A stretch of 64,000 nt of DNA from assembly GCF_032595075.1 (NCBI RefSeq), contig NZ_CP118735.1, positions 400,001 to 464,000 on the forward strand. The letters are read 5' to 3'. Positions 20,725-32,291 of this stretch are shown here, one piece after another. The notes under the pieces were generated by a model. It worked only from the letters and a program-made list of their open reading frames with translations. It made no database searches and was not told the DNA's origin. Numbering within the stretch: the stretch's first letter is position 1; the number at the start of each line of letters is the position of its first letter. Both the position numbers and the translations under genes were made by a program. Origin of the DNA: Streptococcus sp. 29887 (GTDB lineage Bacteria > Bacillota > Bacilli > Lactobacillales > Streptococcaceae).

Positions 20725-23115
20725 ATGTTAGCAGAGGTCATTGTAGACGTTCCTTTGATGCAGACGGATCAAGCTTATTCTTATCGAGTTCCAGCTGATT
20801 TGGAAGAGGGCCTCATGGTTGGCGTGCGTGTCCATGTTCCCTTTGGTAAGGGTAATCGCCTCATTCAAGGAATTGTAGTTAACTTGATTGATGAAGATGA
20901 TAGGCTTGATTTGCAGGAGTTGAAAGAGATTGCGGAAGTTTTGGACTATAGTCCTGTTATCAATCAAGAGCAATTTTGGTTGGCTGACCAGATGAGGAAG
21001 TCAGTCTTTTCCTACAAAATTACTCTCTTGAAGGTTATGTTGCCAAGTCTTCTCAATTCCACCTATGACAAATTGCTCAGACCGGGGCATGGCTTGGAAA
21101 TAGCAGAGCAGGTCAGTCTGTTCGGTGATAAGGACCAGATTCGTTTTTCTGACTTAGACGTGAAAGAGCAAGGAAAAATCATGCGTCTGGCCCAGGCTGG
21201 AAAAATCTTGGTTGACTATGTGGCCAAGGATAAAAAGCAAATCAAGACAGAAAAATGGTACCGAGTTTGTCTGGAGAAATTACGAGAAGCAGACATTAGC
21301 AATCGGGCTAAAAAACGGCAGCAATTAAGAGAATTTCTGCTGGAACACTCGGAAGACCAGCTCCTTTCAAATCTAAAAGCAGACTATTCAGCTGATACGC
21401 TCCGCTATTTCCAAGAAAAAGGCTATATAGAAGTCTGGGAGGAGGAAGTGTCGCGGACTCAGGGAGTTTTTGATAAGGTGGAAAAAACGCAAGCCTTGGA
21501 TTTGAATCCAGAGCAGGCGATTGCGGTTCGGGAGATTGTGGCCTCTATCGGTCAGGAAAGCCAGACCTTTCTTCTTCAAGGAGTGACTGGCTCTGGGAAG
21601 ACGGAAGTCTATCTACAGGTCATTGACCAGGTGTTGAAAATGGAAAAAACGGCTATTATGCTGGTACCTGAAATTTCCTTGACCCCTCAGATGACCAATC
21701 GCTTCATCTCTCGCTTTGGTCAGAAGGTTGCCATTCTCCACTCTGGACTGTCTGATGGAGAGAAGTATGACGAGTGGCGGAAGATTGAGGCGGAGAATGC
21801 CCAAGTAGTTGTCGGGGCTCGCTCGGCCATTTTTGCCCCTCTGACCAATTTGGGTGTTATCATCATTGATGAGGAGCATGAGGCGACCTACAAGCAGGAC
21901 AGTAATCCACGCTATCATGCGCGTGATGTGGCAAAGTTGCGGGCAGACTATAATCGAGCGACTCTGGTTTTGGGTTCGGCTACGCCCAGTCTTGAAACAC
22001 GGGCTCGGGCTAGTCGAGGTGTTTATGGTAGGTTAACGCTCAACCAACGTGCTAATCCCTTGGCTCGTATTCCAGAAGTGGAAGTTGTGGATTTCCGAGA
22101 TTACATTGGTCAGCAGGAGGCTAGCAATTTCACACCTGTTTTGATTGAGAAGATTAGAGAAAAGTTGGCTCGTAAGGAACAGGTCGTTCTCATGTTGAAT
22201 CGGCGTGGTTATTCTTCCTTTGTCATGTGTCGGGATTGTGGGACTGTGGACCAGTGTCCAAATTGTGATATTTCCCTAACGCTTCACATGGATACAAAAA
22301 CCATGAATTGCCACTACTGTGGTTTTCAAAAGGGAATTCCCCAGACTTGTCCAAACTGCCAGAGTTCCTCTATTCGTTACTATGGGACGGGTACGCAAAA
22401 GGCCTACGATGAATTGCAGGAGCTCTTGCCAGAGGCTAGAATTTTGCGGATGGATGTAGATACCACCAAGAAAAAAGGGGCTCACGAAGACTTGCTCGAA
22501 CGGTTTGGTCGAGGAGAAGCGGATATTCTTCTGGGAACCCAGATGATTGCCAAGGGCTTGGATTTTCCAAATGTGACCCTAGTTGGCGTGCTCAATGCGG
22601 ATACGGCCCTCAATTTGCCTGATTTTCGTTCTTCTGAGCGAACCTTCCAGTTGCTAACTCAGGTAGCTGGTCGGGCTGGTCGGGCAGATAAGGAGGGGGA
22701 GGTCTTAATTCAGACCTACAACCCAAACCACTATGCTATTGCCTTTGCCAAAGAGCAGGACTATGAAGGTTTCTATCGTTATGAGATGGGCATTCGGAAA
22801 AATCTTGGCTATCCGCCTTATTATTTTACAGTTGGTCTAACCTTTTCGCACAAGTCGGAAGAATTTGTCGTGAAAAAATCCTATGAAACAGTAGCCTTTC
22901 TCCGTCAACACTTAACGGAGGCTATTCAAATTTTAGGACCAACTCCCAAGCCCATTGCCAGAACCCATAATCTCTACCACTACCAGATTATCTTGAAATA
23001 CCGATACGAAGACCGTTTGGAAGAAGTCCTCAATCAGATTTTGGATTGGACGCAGGAGAGAGAAAACCAAGATTTGCGCTTGATTATTGACAATGAACCG
23101 CAGAATATGATGTAA
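20725..23115 (+). CDS. priA: Primosomal protein N' (replication restart helicase PriA)
   Basis: 796 aa. N-terminal 3'-DNA-binding domain, SF2 helicase core with Walker A GVTGSGKTEV (near residue 290), DEEH box (IIIDEEHEATYKQD), and a zinc-binding insertion (CRDCGTVDQCPNC, CHYCG, CPNC). Helicase motifs GTQMIAKGLDFPNVTLVG and QVAGRAGR follow. It reloads the replisome at stalled forks. An AGAGGAGG ribosome binding site precedes the ATG. Confidence 0.95.
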   Translation: MLAEVIVDVPLMQTDQAYSYRVPADLEEGLMVGVRVHVPFGKGNRLIQGIVVNLIDEDDRLDLQELKEIAEVLDYSPVINQEQFWLADQMRKSVFSYKITLLKVMLPSLLNSTYDKLLRPGHGLEIAEQVSLFGDKDQIRFSDLDVKEQGKIMRLAQAGKILVDYVAKDKKQIKTEKWYRVCLEKLREADISNRAKKRQQLREFLLEHSEDQLLSNLKADYSADTLRYFQEKGYIEVWEEEVSRTQGVFDKVEKTQALDLNPEQAIAVREIVASIGQESQTFLLQGVTGSGKTEVYLQVIDQVLKMEKTAIMLVPEISLTPQMTNRFISRFGQKVAILHSGLSDGEKYDEWRKIEAENAQVVVGARSAIFAPLTNLGVIIIDEEHEATYKQDSNPRYHARDVAKLRADYNRATLVLGSATPSLETRARASRGVYGRLTLNQRANPLARIPEVEVVDFRDYIGQQEASNFTPVLIEKIREKLARKEQVVLMLNRRGYSSFVMCRDCGTVDQCPNCDISLTLHMDTKTMNCHYCGFQKGIPQTCPNCQSSSIRYYGTGTQKAYDELQELLPEARILRMDVDTTKKKGAHEDLLERFGRGEADILLGTQMIAKGLDFPNVTLVGVLNADTALNLPDFRSSERTFQLLTQVAGRAGRADKEGEVLIQTYNPNHYAIAFAKEQDYEGFYRYEMGIRKNLGYPPYYFTVGLTFSHKSEEFVVKKSYETVAFLRQHLTEAIQILGPTPKPIARTHNLYHYQIILKYRYEDRLEEVLNQILDWTQERENQDLRLIIDNEPQNMM

Positions 23116-23141
23116 GGTCTGGATAGGCCTTGCATTTTTTT
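23114..23141 (+). terminator. Terminator after priA
   Basis: AAGGTC-TGGATA-GGCCTT stem followed by GCATTTTTTT, overlapping the priA stop. Confidence 0.7.
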
Positions 23142-23256
23142 GATTATATGCTTCAAATAAACCTTGAATTAAGGAAAAAATAAGCAAAAATGGTATAATT
23201 AAAGGATAATGGAATTAGTAGCAATGATTAAAGGAAAAGGAGATGAGAATACGAAG

Positions 23257-24192
23257 ATGACCAAGTTGATTTTTATGGGAACGCCAGCGTTTTCTGCGAC
23301 AGTCTTAAAAGGTCTTTTGGCGGATGAACAGTATGAAATTCTGGCTGTTGTTACCCAGCCTGACCGAGCTGTTGGTCGTAAAAAAGTCATTCAAATGACA
23401 CCTGTGAAAGAAGTGGCTTTGGAACACCATTTACCAGTCTATCAACCGGAAAAGTTATCAGGAAGTCAAGAAATGGCTGACCTGATGGACTTGGGAGCAG
23501 ATGGAATTGTGACAGCAGCTTTCGGGCAATTCCTACCGACTAAATTGTTGAACTCTGTTGACTTTGCGGTCAATGTCCATGCCTCTCTTCTTCCTAAATA
23601 CCGGGGTGGGGCACCTATCCACTATGCTCTAATCAACGGTGATGAGCGAGCGGGTGTGACCATCATGGAAATGGTCAAGGAAATGGATGCAGGTGATATG
23701 ATTTCCAGTGATAGCATTGCCATTGAAGAAACGGATAATGTTGGAACCTTGTTTGAAAAGTTGGCTGTTGTTGGACGGGATTTGCTATTGCAAACCTTGC
23801 CAGCCTACATTGCTGGCGACTTGAAACCAGTCGCTCAAGATTCAGAACAAGTAACTTTCTCGCCAAATATTCAGCCAGAAGAAGAAGTGCTTGATTGGAA
23901 CAAGTCAGCTCGTCAACTCTTCAATCAGATTCGTGGTATGTACCCATGGCCAGTTGCCCATACCTATTGGCAAGGCGAACGGTTTAAAATTCAAGAAGCT
24001 GTCGAAGTAGAAGGTTCAGGTCCAGTCGGTCAAGTGCTTGCTCGAAGCAAGAAAGAATTGGTCATTGCGACAGGACAGGGAGCTCTTTCTCTGAAAACTG
24101 TTCAGCCAGCTGGTAAGCCCAAAATGACCATTGCAGACTTTTTAAATGGTGCAGGTCGAGAGATTGCAGTAGGAGATCAATTTGGTGGTTAA
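23257..24192 (+). CDS. fmt: Methionyl-tRNA formyltransferase
   Basis: 311 aa. Formylates initiator Met-tRNA using 10-formyl-THF. Formyltransferase core with [35 protein letters not shown] (contains the catalytic N-H-D set) and a C-terminal OB-like tRNA domain. The start at 23257 ([10 protein letters not shown]) matches the family N-terminus, although the AAGGAGA lies rather far upstream; in-frame ATGs at 23209 and 23224 would add 11-16 residues. An extended -10 promoter TGGTATAAT is at 23191-23199. Confidence 0.92.
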   Translation: MTKLIFMGTPAFSATVLKGLLADEQYEILAVVTQPDRAVGRKKVIQMTPVKEVALEHHLPVYQPEKLSGSQEMADLMDLGADGIVTAAFGQFLPTKLLNSVDFAVNVHASLLPKYRGGAPIHYALINGDERAGVTIMEMVKEMDAGDMISSDSIAIEETDNVGTLFEKLAVVGRDLLLQTLPAYIAGDLKPVAQDSEQVTFSPNIQPEEEVLDWNKSARQLFNQIRGMYPWPVAHTYWQGERFKIQEAVEVEGSGPVGQVLARSKKELVIATGQGALSLKTVQPAGKPKMTIADFLNGAGREIAVGDQFGG

Positions 24193-25495
24193 TAAACATG
24201 AAACAGCCAGAAGTCTAGCCTTATCTGTACTGGAAGATGTCTTTGAACAAGGAGCTTATTCCAATATTGCACTCAATAAAGCTTTGGAAGCTTCTGCCTT
24301 GTCGATGCAGGACAGGGGATTGGCGACGGAGCTGGTCTATGGGACGGTTTCTCGTAAAATTACGCTTGAGTGGTACTTGGCACATTTTATCGAAGATAGA
24401 GAAAAGTTGGACACTTGGGTCTACTATCTTCTTATGTTGAGCCTCTACCAGATGCTTTATTTGGATAAACTTCCAACTCATGCAGTTGTCAATGAGGCTG
24501 TTACTCTTGCCAAAAGAGGTCGTGGAGCGGACAAGTTTGTCAACGCCATTTTGCGAAAAATCAGTCAAACGAACTTGCCCAATCCTGCGGACATCAAACG
24601 AAAAAATAAACGTCTATCGATCCAGTACTCTGTACCTGTTTGGCTAGTTCAAACCTTGATTGCAGAATATGGGGATGAACGTGCTGAGAAAATTTTTCAA
24701 AGCTTACATATTCGGAACAAGGCCAGCATCCGTGTGACAGATAGTCAGCAAATAGATAGACTGGCAGAGGAACTAGATGCCCAACATTCTCCGTTATCCC
24801 CTGTCGGTTTGGTTAAGCCCCATGGACATTTTGCGGCTACGGATTACTTTAAGCAAGGGTTGATTACCATTCAAGATGAAACCAGTCAATTGGTGGCGCC
24901 GACATTAAAGATACAGGGTGAAGAACAAATCTTAGATGCCTGTGCGGCCCCTGGTGGCAAAACTTGCCACATGGCTAGCTACCTGACAAGTGGTAAAATC
25001 ATGGCCCTTGATTTGTATGAGCATAAACTGGCCTTGATTGAAGAAAATGCCAAACGATTAGGGCTAGCAGATAAGATTGAAACCAAACGTCTGGATGCCA
25101 GTCGTGTTCATGAGGAATTTGGTCCAGATACCTTTGATAAAATCCTAGTGGATGCCCCTTGTTCAGGTATTGGGCTCATTCGACGTAAGCCTGATATTCG
25201 TTACAACAAGGCGGCTATGGATTTTGAGAATTTAAAAACCATCCAATTGCAGATTTTGGACAGTGTTTGCCAAAGCCTGAAAATCGGTGGTATAATTACC
25301 TATAGCACCTGTACGATTATTGCTAAGGAAAATCAAGAGGTTATTGACGAGTTTTTACAAACCCATCCCAATTTTGAGCAGGTTCTGTTAGAACATCCGC
25401 GAGCAGATATTATGGTGGATGGCTGCCTGTTGATTACCCCTGAACAATACCAGACGGATGGATTTTTCATTGGTCAATTTAGAAGAAAATCCTAG
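24182..25495 (+). CDS. rsmB: 16S rRNA (cytosine967-C5)-methyltransferase
   Basis: 437 aa. N-terminal NusB-like domain (residues 1-135), then a Rossmann methyltransferase with [14 protein letters not shown] (SAM site), DAPCSGIG (catalytic Cys of motif IV) and STCTI (second Cys). TTG start at 24182 or GTG at 24185, both served by AGGAG at 24171-24175; either way it overlaps the end of fmt, so translation is coupled. Confidence 0.92.
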   Translation: MVVNKHETARSLALSVLEDVFEQGAYSNIALNKALEASALSMQDRGLATELVYGTVSRKITLEWYLAHFIEDREKLDTWVYYLLMLSLYQMLYLDKLPTHAVVNEAVTLAKRGRGADKFVNAILRKISQTNLPNPADIKRKNKRLSIQYSVPVWLVQTLIAEYGDERAEKIFQSLHIRNKASIRVTDSQQIDRLAEELDAQHSPLSPVGLVKPHGHFAATDYFKQGLITIQDETSQLVAPTLKIQGEEQILDACAAPGGKTCHMASYLTSGKIMALDLYEHKLALIEENAKRLGLADKIETKRLDASRVHEEFGPDTFDKILVDAPCSGIGLIRRKPDIRYNKAAMDFENLKTIQLQILDSVCQSLKIGGIITYSTCTIIAKENQEVIDEFLQTHPNFEQVLLEHPRADIMVDGCLLITPEQYQTDGFFIGQFRRKS

Positions 25496-25533
25496 AATAA
25501 GAGGAGGAAGTTGCATAGCAACGAGAGAAAATT

Positions 25534-26271
25534 ATGGAAATTGCATTACTTACTGACGTTGGACAAAAACGTTCGAACAACCAAGATTATATCAACTGTT
25601 ATAAGAACCGTGCAGGTATCGACTTGGTGGTCTTGGCAGATGGCATGGGCGGACACCGTGCAGGCCATATTGCCAGTGAAATGGCTGCAACTGATTTGGG
25701 CGCTGCTTGGGTTGATACACAATTGGTAACCTTGAATGATGTCCGTGAATGGTTGATTGCTATTATCGATGCAGAAAATCAAAAAATCCATGAACTTGGG
25801 CAAACGGAAGAATACCGTGGAATGGGAACGACGCTAGAAGCAGTTGTGGTGATTGACAATCAGATGATTTATGCCCACGTTGGCGATTCTCGAATTGGTC
25901 TAGTTCGTGATGGGGAATATACTCGCTTAACCAATGATCATTCATTAGTAGGTGCCTTGGTTCGTGCAGGTCAATTGACAGAAGAAGAAGCCCTTCGTCA
26001 TCCGCAGAAAAATATTGTGACCCAGTCCATTGGACAGGCAGAACCAATTGAGCCAGATATTGCCTTGAAAACTCTGGAAGTTGGTGATTACGTTCTAATT
26101 AACAGTGATGGACTGACCAATATGGTATCTGCAGAAGATATACGCGATATTATAGTGAGCGGTGTATCACTGGAAAGTAAGGCAGAAACCTTGGTACGTT
26201 TCGCTAATAATGCAGGAGGTTTGGATAATATTACAGTAGGCTTGCTTCATATTACGGAGGAGGCTAGGTAA
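25534..26271 (+). CDS. stp: PP2C-type serine/threonine phosphatase (Stp/PhpP)
   Basis: 245 aa. PP2C metal-binding motifs: QDYINC near the N-terminus, [29 protein letters not shown] and GLDNITV. It reverses phosphorylation by the adjacent kinase. Its stop overlaps the kinase start (TAATG), the conserved phosphatase-kinase coupling of streptococci. Confidence 0.95.
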   Translation: MEIALLTDVGQKRSNNQDYINCYKNRAGIDLVVLADGMGGHRAGHIASEMAATDLGAAWVDTQLVTLNDVREWLIAIIDAENQKIHELGQTEEYRGMGTTLEAVVVIDNQMIYAHVGDSRIGLVRDGEYTRLTNDHSLVGALVRAGQLTEEEALRHPQKNIVTQSIGQAEPIEPDIALKTLEVGDYVLINSDGLTNMVSAEDIRDIIVSGVSLESKAETLVRFANNAGGLDNITVGLLHITEEAR

Positions 26272-28289
26272 TGATTCAAATCGGTAAGATCTTTGCTGGA
26301 CGCTATCGGATTGTCCGGCAAATTGGTCGAGGCGGTATGGCGGATGTCTATCTGGCTAGGGATTTGATATTGGATGGGGAAGAAGTGGCTGTTAAGGTCC
26401 TCCGCACCAACTATCAGACTGACCAGATTGCCATCCAGCGTTTCCAACGGGAAGCGCGTGCTATGGCGGACCTGGATCACCCAAATATTGTTCGTATTTC
26501 GGACATTGGTGAGGAAGATGGTCAACAGTATCTAGCCATGGAATACATCAATGGCCTTGACTTGAAACGCTATATCAAGGAGAATGCTCCTCTTTCAAAC
26601 GATGTAGCAGTTCGTATCATGGGACAAATTCTCCTAGCTATGCGGATGGCCCATACTCGTGGTATTGTCCATAGGGACCTGAAACCTCAGAATGTTATCT
26701 TGACATCAAGTGGTGTCGCTAAGGTAACGGACTTTGGTATTGCAGTTGCCTTTGCGGAAACCAGTTTGACCCAAACCAACTCCATGCTGGGCTCTGTCCA
26801 CTATCTTTCACCGGAGCAGGCGCGTGGTTCTAAAGCAACTATTCAAAGTGACATCTATGCAATGGGAATTATCTTGTTTGAGATGTTGACCGGCCGTATC
26901 CCTTATGATGGGGATAGTGCTGTGACTATCGCACTTCAGCATTTTCAAAAACCACTGCCATCGGTTAGAGAAGAGAATGCCAATGTGCCACAGGCTTTGG
27001 AAAACGTAGTGTTAAAAGCAACAGCTAAAAAATTAAGCGAGCGCTATAAGTCTGTTGCAGAAATGTACACAGACCTAGCCTCATCCTTGTCCTTGGATCG
27101 TAGGAATGAACCCAAAGTTGTCCTAGAGGAGAACAAGGTTGATACAAAAACTTTGCCTAAGTTATCTCAGGCAAATGTTGATATCAAGCCAGTAGCTAGT
27201 GCAGAGGCTGTCAAAACGAAGGCTGATAAACAGCCGACAGGTAAGCAGGACAACTCGAAACAAAAAGCAGTTGCTAAACCAGTAGCCAAGGCTAGACAAG
27301 GGGTTCGAACCCGTTTCAAAGTCCTATTCGGTGTCTTTCTGTTGACCCTCATGGCAGTTGGTTCGATATTCTTCAACTCACCAAAAACGGTTACGGTGCC
27401 GAATGTAGCAGGACAAACTGTTGAGAAGGCACAAGAGATGATTGAAATTGCTGGATTGGAAGTAGGCAATGTTACAAAAGAGGCAACCAATGAAGTGGCT
27501 GAAGGGTTGGTTATTCGGACTTCTCCAGGCGCTAATTCTTCCAAACGTCAGGGAAGCAAGGTTGACCTAGTCATTGCTACTGCTGCAATGGTTGTCATTC
27601 CAGATGTCAGTGGTAAAGACCAGGAAACAGCTCAACAAGAATTGGAAGCACTAGGATTACAGGTTTCTGTTAAAGAGGAGTATAGCCTAACGGTTGATAA
27701 AGGTGTCGTCATCAAGACCAATCCAGAAGTCAATGCGTCAGCTGAAAAAGGTAGTAGCATCACACTCTACGTTTCTAAAGGAGTTGTGGTACCAAATGTG
27801 ATTGGAAGAAGCCAGGAATCAGCCACCCAAATGCTTCAAGATGCAGGTTTTTATATTGGAACCATTACGCAAGTCTATAGTTCGTCTGTTGAGGCTGGAC
27901 AAGTCATCAGTACAGATCCAGTGGCGGATACCGAACTTGAGAGAGGAGCGGTCATCAATCTTGAAGTATCTAAAGGTAAGGAATTGATCATGCCTGATTT
28001 AACTTCTGGTCACCTCACCTATTCACAGGCCAGCAGCCAACTGCAAACCTTGGGTGTCAAGGTTGCCAATATCGAAAAACAAGAGGATAGGAGTTACTAT
28101 TCAACTACAAGTGATATTGTTATTGGTCAATATCCAGCAGCAGGTAATACTATCGAGGGGACCGTTACTCTATATGTATCGGTAGCCACAGCTACTACTA
28201 GCTCAGAGAGTTCCTCGACTAGCTCAACAGCAAGCAGTATATCTTCTTCTAGTTCATCCTCTGCTTCTATATCAGATAGTGGGCAGTAG
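26271..28289 (+). CDS. stk: PASTA-domain serine/threonine kinase (StkP/PknB)
   Basis: 672 aa. Kinase domain: glycine loop [15 protein letters not shown] lysine, HRDLKPQN catalytic loop, DFGIA. A linker leads to one transmembrane helix (about residues 348-366). Outside are four PASTA repeats, each starting near V/I-P-D/N ([32 protein letters not shown]), and a Ser-rich C-terminal tail. PASTA domains sense peptidoglycan fragments or lipid II. Known streptococcal targets include MapZ and division proteins, several of them encoded here. Confidence 0.95.
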   Translation: MIQIGKIFAGRYRIVRQIGRGGMADVYLARDLILDGEEVAVKVLRTNYQTDQIAIQRFQREARAMADLDHPNIVRISDIGEEDGQQYLAMEYINGLDLKRYIKENAPLSNDVAVRIMGQILLAMRMAHTRGIVHRDLKPQNVILTSSGVAKVTDFGIAVAFAETSLTQTNSMLGSVHYLSPEQARGSKATIQSDIYAMGIILFEMLTGRIPYDGDSAVTIALQHFQKPLPSVREENANVPQALENVVLKATAKKLSERYKSVAEMYTDLASSLSLDRRNEPKVVLEENKVDTKTLPKLSQANVDIKPVASAEAVKTKADKQPTGKQDNSKQKAVAKPVAKARQGVRTRFKVLFGVFLLTLMAVGSIFFNSPKTVTVPNVAGQTVEKAQEMIEIAGLEVGNVTKEATNEVAEGLVIRTSPGANSSKRQGSKVDLVIATAAMVVIPDVSGKDQETAQQELEALGLQVSVKEEYSLTVDKGVVIKTNPEVNASAEKGSSITLYVSKGVVVPNVIGRSQESATQMLQDAGFYIGTITQVYSSSVEAGQVISTDPVADTELERGAVINLEVSKGKELIMPDLTSGHLTYSQASSQLQTLGVKVANIEKQEDRSYYSTTSDIVIGQYPAAGNTIEGTVTLYVSVATATTSSESSSTSSTASSISSSSSSSASISDSGQ

Positions 28290-28388
28290 TTTATAGGGAC
28301 ACCTCCCTTTGCAATCATGTTTTTTTGCCTTGTTCAAAGGCGCAAAGGGGCTTTGTTAAACTGAATTCTTGCATTTAATAAACCACTT

Positions 28389-28432
28389 GGACTTGGGTTC
28401 TTCTTCTAGCGAGAAGGACTCAGGTCCTTTTT
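28389..28432 (+). terminator. Strong terminator between stk and liaF
   Basis: A 17-bp stem (28389-28405 with 28411-28427, three G-U pairs) with loop CTAGC is followed by TTTTT. It separates the kinase operon from liaFSR; a second GC-containing hairpin (CCTTTGC/GCAAAGG) lies just upstream in the same 230-bp gap. Confidence 0.85.
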
Positions 28433-28522
28433 GCTAACGTAGGATAAACTTGTAGTATTTCCTACCCTGGTCGGAGTTCTTTTATCTAAAATTTGTTACA
28501 ATAGTAAAGAAAGGATGCGATT

Positions 28523-29218
28523 ATGAGAAAAGTTCAATTTTTTCTGCTGATAGAAAGTATGCTCTTTACTATGGCAGCTTTTGATGTCGTTGCCAATGAG
28601 GCCAGTCGGACCTTGTTGCTCTTCTCAGCCTTACTCTTACTGGCCTGGTATTTTCTAGGACGGCGTTTAAATAGTGTCTTATTAGTCAGCTCGCTGTCTT
28701 TAGTATTTCTGGTCTTTGTCTTAAATCCCTATTTCATCATAGGTGTTATGCTCCTGGTTGTTTATATGTTTGTCAATTTCTTCTCACGTTATGAGAAACG
28801 CAATCAGTACACTCAGATAGTATTTACTGACTATGCCTTACAAGTGCAAAAAGAAAAGAATAGGTGGTTTGGAAATCATGACCATTCACAAGACCGTTTT
28901 GGTTTTGAAGACATCAATATTGTCCGTTTGTTTGGCAATGATGTAGTCGATTTGGATAAGACAGTCTTGGTGGGGCGAGATAATATTGTCGTCATTCGAA
29001 AAACTTTTGGTAGGACAAAAATTATCGTTCCAATCGATGTGGAGGTTTCTTTGACAGCCACCACTGTTTATGGAAAAGTAACCTTCCTTGAACATTCGAC
29101 TTGGGATTTACGAAATGAGAGTATCGCTATCAATAGCCCCGACTATCAAGAATCTCATAAACGCGTAAAGGTTGTGACAAATAATATTTTCGGAGATGTG
29201 GAGGTAGTTCGCGTATGA
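28523..29218 (+). CDS. liaF: LiaF-like negative regulator
   Basis: 231 aa. About four N-terminal transmembrane helices (residues 5-90) and a cytoplasmic C-terminal LiaF domain of beta repeats (GRTKIIVPIDVEVSL, VTNNIFGDVEVVRV). LiaF keeps the LiaS sensor inactive until cell-envelope damage. First gene of the three-gene unit, with TACAAT at 28496-28501 as a likely -10. Confidence 0.88.
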   Translation: MRKVQFFLLIESMLFTMAAFDVVANEASRTLLLFSALLLLAWYFLGRRLNSVLLVSSLSLVFLVFVLNPYFIIGVMLLVVYMFVNFFSRYEKRNQYTQIVFTDYALQVQKEKNRWFGNHDHSQDRFGFEDINIVRLFGNDVVDLDKTVLVGRDNIVVIRKTFGRTKIIVPIDVEVSLTATTVYGKVTFLEHSTWDLRNESIAINSPDYQESHKRVKVVTNNIFGDVEVVRV

Positions 29219-30231
29219 GAAAACGTACCTATTTCCTCCTGGCCTGGTTTGCCAGCCTGATTGTATTTGTGGTCATTTCTTCTACTCTCCCCCTCCTCAA
29301 CCATTCGCTCTTAGATGTTAATTTATGGACTTCTACAGAACAACTTGTTTTTACTCTTATTCTTTTAGTTATCGTACTGACTCTCTTTTTAGCGGTCATG
29401 GTTCAAACGGTTAGTCTGGCTTCCACTCAGGTTATGCGAGCAAAGTTACAGGCTATTTTGAAAAATAAAAGTATCCGAACAGATAGTGAAAATGATCAAC
29501 TCTTACTTCAATTGTCGGACAAGGTTAGGACCTTGACCCGTCAAGTCCAGTTGGTAGATAATCAAGATTTGGTTAAGCGAGAGGAAATTGTTGAGGGCGA
29601 ACGAAAACGGATTGCCAGAGATTTGCATGATACGGTCAGTCAAGAATTGTTTGCGACCAGTATGATTTTATCGGGTCTGTCCTCCAGTTTACCTAATCTG
29701 CCCCAGGAAACCTTGCAAGAGCAGTTGGTTTTGGTCAAGGATATGATTGAGGCTGCCCAGAGGGATTTGCGGATTTTACTACTTCATCTCCGACCAAGTG
29801 AGCTAGAGAGCAAGACCTTGGTAGAAGGCTTCGAACTCATTTTACGAGAGGTCAGTGATAAGAGTAATATCATCGTCCATTTCCAACATGAAGTGGAAGA
29901 GCTACCAAAGCTGATCGAGGAACACCTCTTTCGAATTGCCCAGGAAATTATCAGCAATACCCTGCGTCATGCCAAGGCCAAGCATCTGGATGTTTATCTT
30001 ATCCAAAAAGAAACTGAGTTACAGCTAAAAATGACGGATGATGGTGTTGGTTTCAAGCAAGAGGAGGGCGGCGACCTTAGTTATGGCTTGCAAAATATTC
30101 GGGAACGGGTGGAAGATATGGCAGGGACCATTCAGATTCGCTCAGCGCTGAATAAGGGTGTTGCCATTGATATTCGTATCCCACTATTGAAAGGAAAAGA
30201 AGATGAATACGATTCGAGTGATGCTAGTTGA
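29215..30231 (+). CDS. liaS: Sensor histidine kinase LiaS
   Basis: 338 aa. Two transmembrane helices flank a very short extracellular loop (intramembrane-sensing type), followed by a HisKA_3 dimerisation domain with the phospho-acceptor in ERKRIARDLHDTVSQELF and an HATPase domain (NTLRHAKAKH, DDGVGF, YGLQNIRERV). Responds to lipid II-cycle antibiotics. Overlaps liaF by 4 nt. Confidence 0.92.
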   Translation: MRKRTYFLLAWFASLIVFVVISSTLPLLNHSLLDVNLWTSTEQLVFTLILLVIVLTLFLAVMVQTVSLASTQVMRAKLQAILKNKSIRTDSENDQLLLQLSDKVRTLTRQVQLVDNQDLVKREEIVEGERKRIARDLHDTVSQELFATSMILSGLSSSLPNLPQETLQEQLVLVKDMIEAAQRDLRILLLHLRPSELESKTLVEGFELILREVSDKSNIIVHFQHEVEELPKLIEEHLFRIAQEIISNTLRHAKAKHLDVYLIQKETELQLKMTDDGVGFKQEEGGDLSYGLQNIRERVEDMAGTIQIRSALNKGVAIDIRIPLLKGKEDEYDSSDAS

Positions 30232-30844
30232 CGATCATGAAATGGTTCGTCTAGGTTTGAAAAGTTATTTAAATTTACAGGCAGATGTGGAAGTTGTTGC
30301 AGAAGCTAGCGATGGTGAAGAGGGGCTGAGAAAGGCCCTGGAAGTCAAGCCAGATGTGGTGGTCATGGACTTGGTTATGCCAAAGATGACAGGTGTAGAA
30401 GCTACCTTAGCTCTTCTTAAGGAATGGCCTCAAGCACAGATTGTCATTTTGACTTCCTACCTTGACAATGAGAAAATTTATCCAGTTCTAGAAGCGGGTG
30501 CTAAAGGATATATGTTAAAAACCTCTAGTGCTGATGAGATTTTGACTGCTATTCGCAAGGTGGCGCGTGGGGAATTTGCTATTGAAACCGAAGTGGAGAA
30601 AAAAGTGGAACACCATAAACGCCACCCAGACTTGCACGATGACTTAACGGCCCGCGAACGTGAAATATTAACCCTACTAGCCAAGGGTTATGACAACCAA
30701 CGAATTGCGGATGAGTCCTTCATTTCCTTGAAAACCGTAAAAACCCACGTTTCCAATATTCTCTCTAAACTTGCGGTTAGCGATAGGACCCAAGCGGTTG
30801 TCTATGCCTTTCAACATGGCCTGGTAGCACAAGAGGAAGAATAA
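30203..30844 (+). CDS. liaR: Response regulator LiaR
   Basis: 213 aa NarL/LuxR-type regulator. Receiver domain with DDHE acidic pocket, phospho-acceptor Asp in VVVMDLVMP and lysine in MLKTSS. C-terminal HTH (LTAREREILTLLAKGYDNQRIADE, SLKTVKTHVSNIL). Overlaps liaS by 29 nt. Confidence 0.93.
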   Translation: MNTIRVMLVDDHEMVRLGLKSYLNLQADVEVVAEASDGEEGLRKALEVKPDVVVMDLVMPKMTGVEATLALLKEWPQAQIVILTSYLDNEKIYPVLEAGAKGYMLKTSSADEILTAIRKVARGEFAIETEVEKKVEHHKRHPDLHDDLTAREREILTLLAKGYDNQRIADESFISLKTVKTHVSNILSKLAVSDRTQAVVYAFQHGLVAQEEE

Positions 30845-30889
30845 TGGTATAATGGGAATAAGTTCGTTTCTAGAAAGGATGTCTATATA

Positions 30890-32290
30890 GTGGATGCAAA
30901 ATTAAAATACAAAGCAAAAAAAATAAAGATTGTCTTTTTCGACATTGATGATACCTTGCGTGTCAAAAATACGGGCTATATTCCTAATTCTATTCAGCAG
31001 GTTTTTAAATCCTTGAAAGAAAAGGGGATTTTAACCGGAATAGCATCTGGTCGGACACCCTATGGTTTGGTGCCAGAAATTAAGGCCCTCCAGCCAGATT
31101 TCTTTGCTATGATAAACGGTTCCTATGTTGAAGATGCCAAAGGAAAGCTTGTTCATCACCGACCGCTTCCTCAGGACCTAGTAGAAAAAGTAATCGCCTG
31201 GACCAAGGAAGTTGGTATTGAATATGGTTTATTGGGTAGCCAAAAAGGTGCCTTGTCTGCTCGTACAGAACGAATTAGTCAGGTGATTGATTTAATTTAC
31301 GAAGGCCTGGAAACAGACCCAGAATTTTATAAAGACAATGTCATTTATCAGATGTTGACCTTTGAGAAGGATGGACAGGAAGTTGAATTACCAGAAGACT
31401 TGCAAAATGATTTACGTACGGTTCGTTGGGATGCTATCTCATCGGATATTGTCCTAAAAGACTCCTCCAAGGCTGCTGGTGTGGCTAAAGTAGTTGAAAA
31501 ACTTGGTTTGAAACCTGAAAATGTCCTTGTTTTTGGTGATGGACTAAATGACATTGAATTGTTTGACTATGCAGGGATTAGCATTGCTATGGGGCATTCT
31601 CATCCAGAACTGCAAAAACGTGCAGATTATATTACAAAAAAAGTAGAAGAAGATGGCATTTTCGATGCCTTGGAGAAATTAGGTATGGTAGAAAAAGAAA
31701 AATACTTCCCACAACTAGATCTGGAGAAATTTGAAGGACCAGTAGCACATATTAAAACCAATCATGGTGAGCTAACCCTTAAACTCTTCCCAGAAATTGC
31801 TCCTAAGACAGTAGCTAACTTTATTGCACTGTCTAAGGATGGTTACTACGATGGTGTTATTTTCCACCGTATTATCAAGGATTTCATGATTCAAGGTGGT
31901 GACCCAACTGGTACAGGTATGGGTGGTGAGTCTATTTATGGTGCTTCATTTGAAGATGAGTTTTCAATGGAAGCCTTCAACCTTCGTGGCGCCTTGTCTA
32001 TGGCCAATGCAGGACCGAACACCAATGGAAGTCAGTTCTTTATCGTTCAAAATCAAAACTTCCCATACAATGCCAAAGAATTAGAGCGTGGTGGTTGGCC
32101 AAAAGAAATTGCAACAGCCTATGTTGAAAATGGGGGAACGCCACATTTAGACCAACGTCATACCGTATTCGGTCACCTAGCTAATGAAGCATCATTTGTT
32201 GTACTCGATACCATTGCTGGGGTTGATACAGATTCAGCAGACCGTCCACTTGAAGATGTGGTGATTGAAACCATCGAAATAGAGGATTAA
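30890..32290 (+). CDS. HAD-IIB phosphatase fused to cyclophilin-type peptidyl-prolyl isomerase
   Basis: 466 aa, GTG start with AAAGGAT upstream and an extended -10 (TGGTATAAT) at 30845-30853. Residues about 10-270 are a Cof-type HAD hydrolase ([19 protein letters not shown]). Residues about 280-466 are a cyclophilin ([48 protein letters not shown]). The fusion is known in streptococci; why the two activities are joined is unclear. Confidence 0.9.
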   Translation: MDAKLKYKAKKIKIVFFDIDDTLRVKNTGYIPNSIQQVFKSLKEKGILTGIASGRTPYGLVPEIKALQPDFFAMINGSYVEDAKGKLVHHRPLPQDLVEKVIAWTKEVGIEYGLLGSQKGALSARTERISQVIDLIYEGLETDPEFYKDNVIYQMLTFEKDGQEVELPEDLQNDLRTVRWDAISSDIVLKDSSKAAGVAKVVEKLGLKPENVLVFGDGLNDIELFDYAGISIAMGHSHPELQKRADYITKKVEEDGIFDALEKLGMVEKEKYFPQLDLEKFEGPVAHIKTNHGELTLKLFPEIAPKTVANFIALSKDGYYDGVIFHRIIKDFMIQGGDPTGTGMGGESIYGASFEDEFSMEAFNLRGALSMANAGPNTNGSQFFIVQNQNFPYNAKELERGGWPKEIATAYVENGGTPHLDQRHTVFGHLANEASFVVLDTIAGVDTDSADRPLEDVVIETIEIED

Positions 32291-32291
32291 G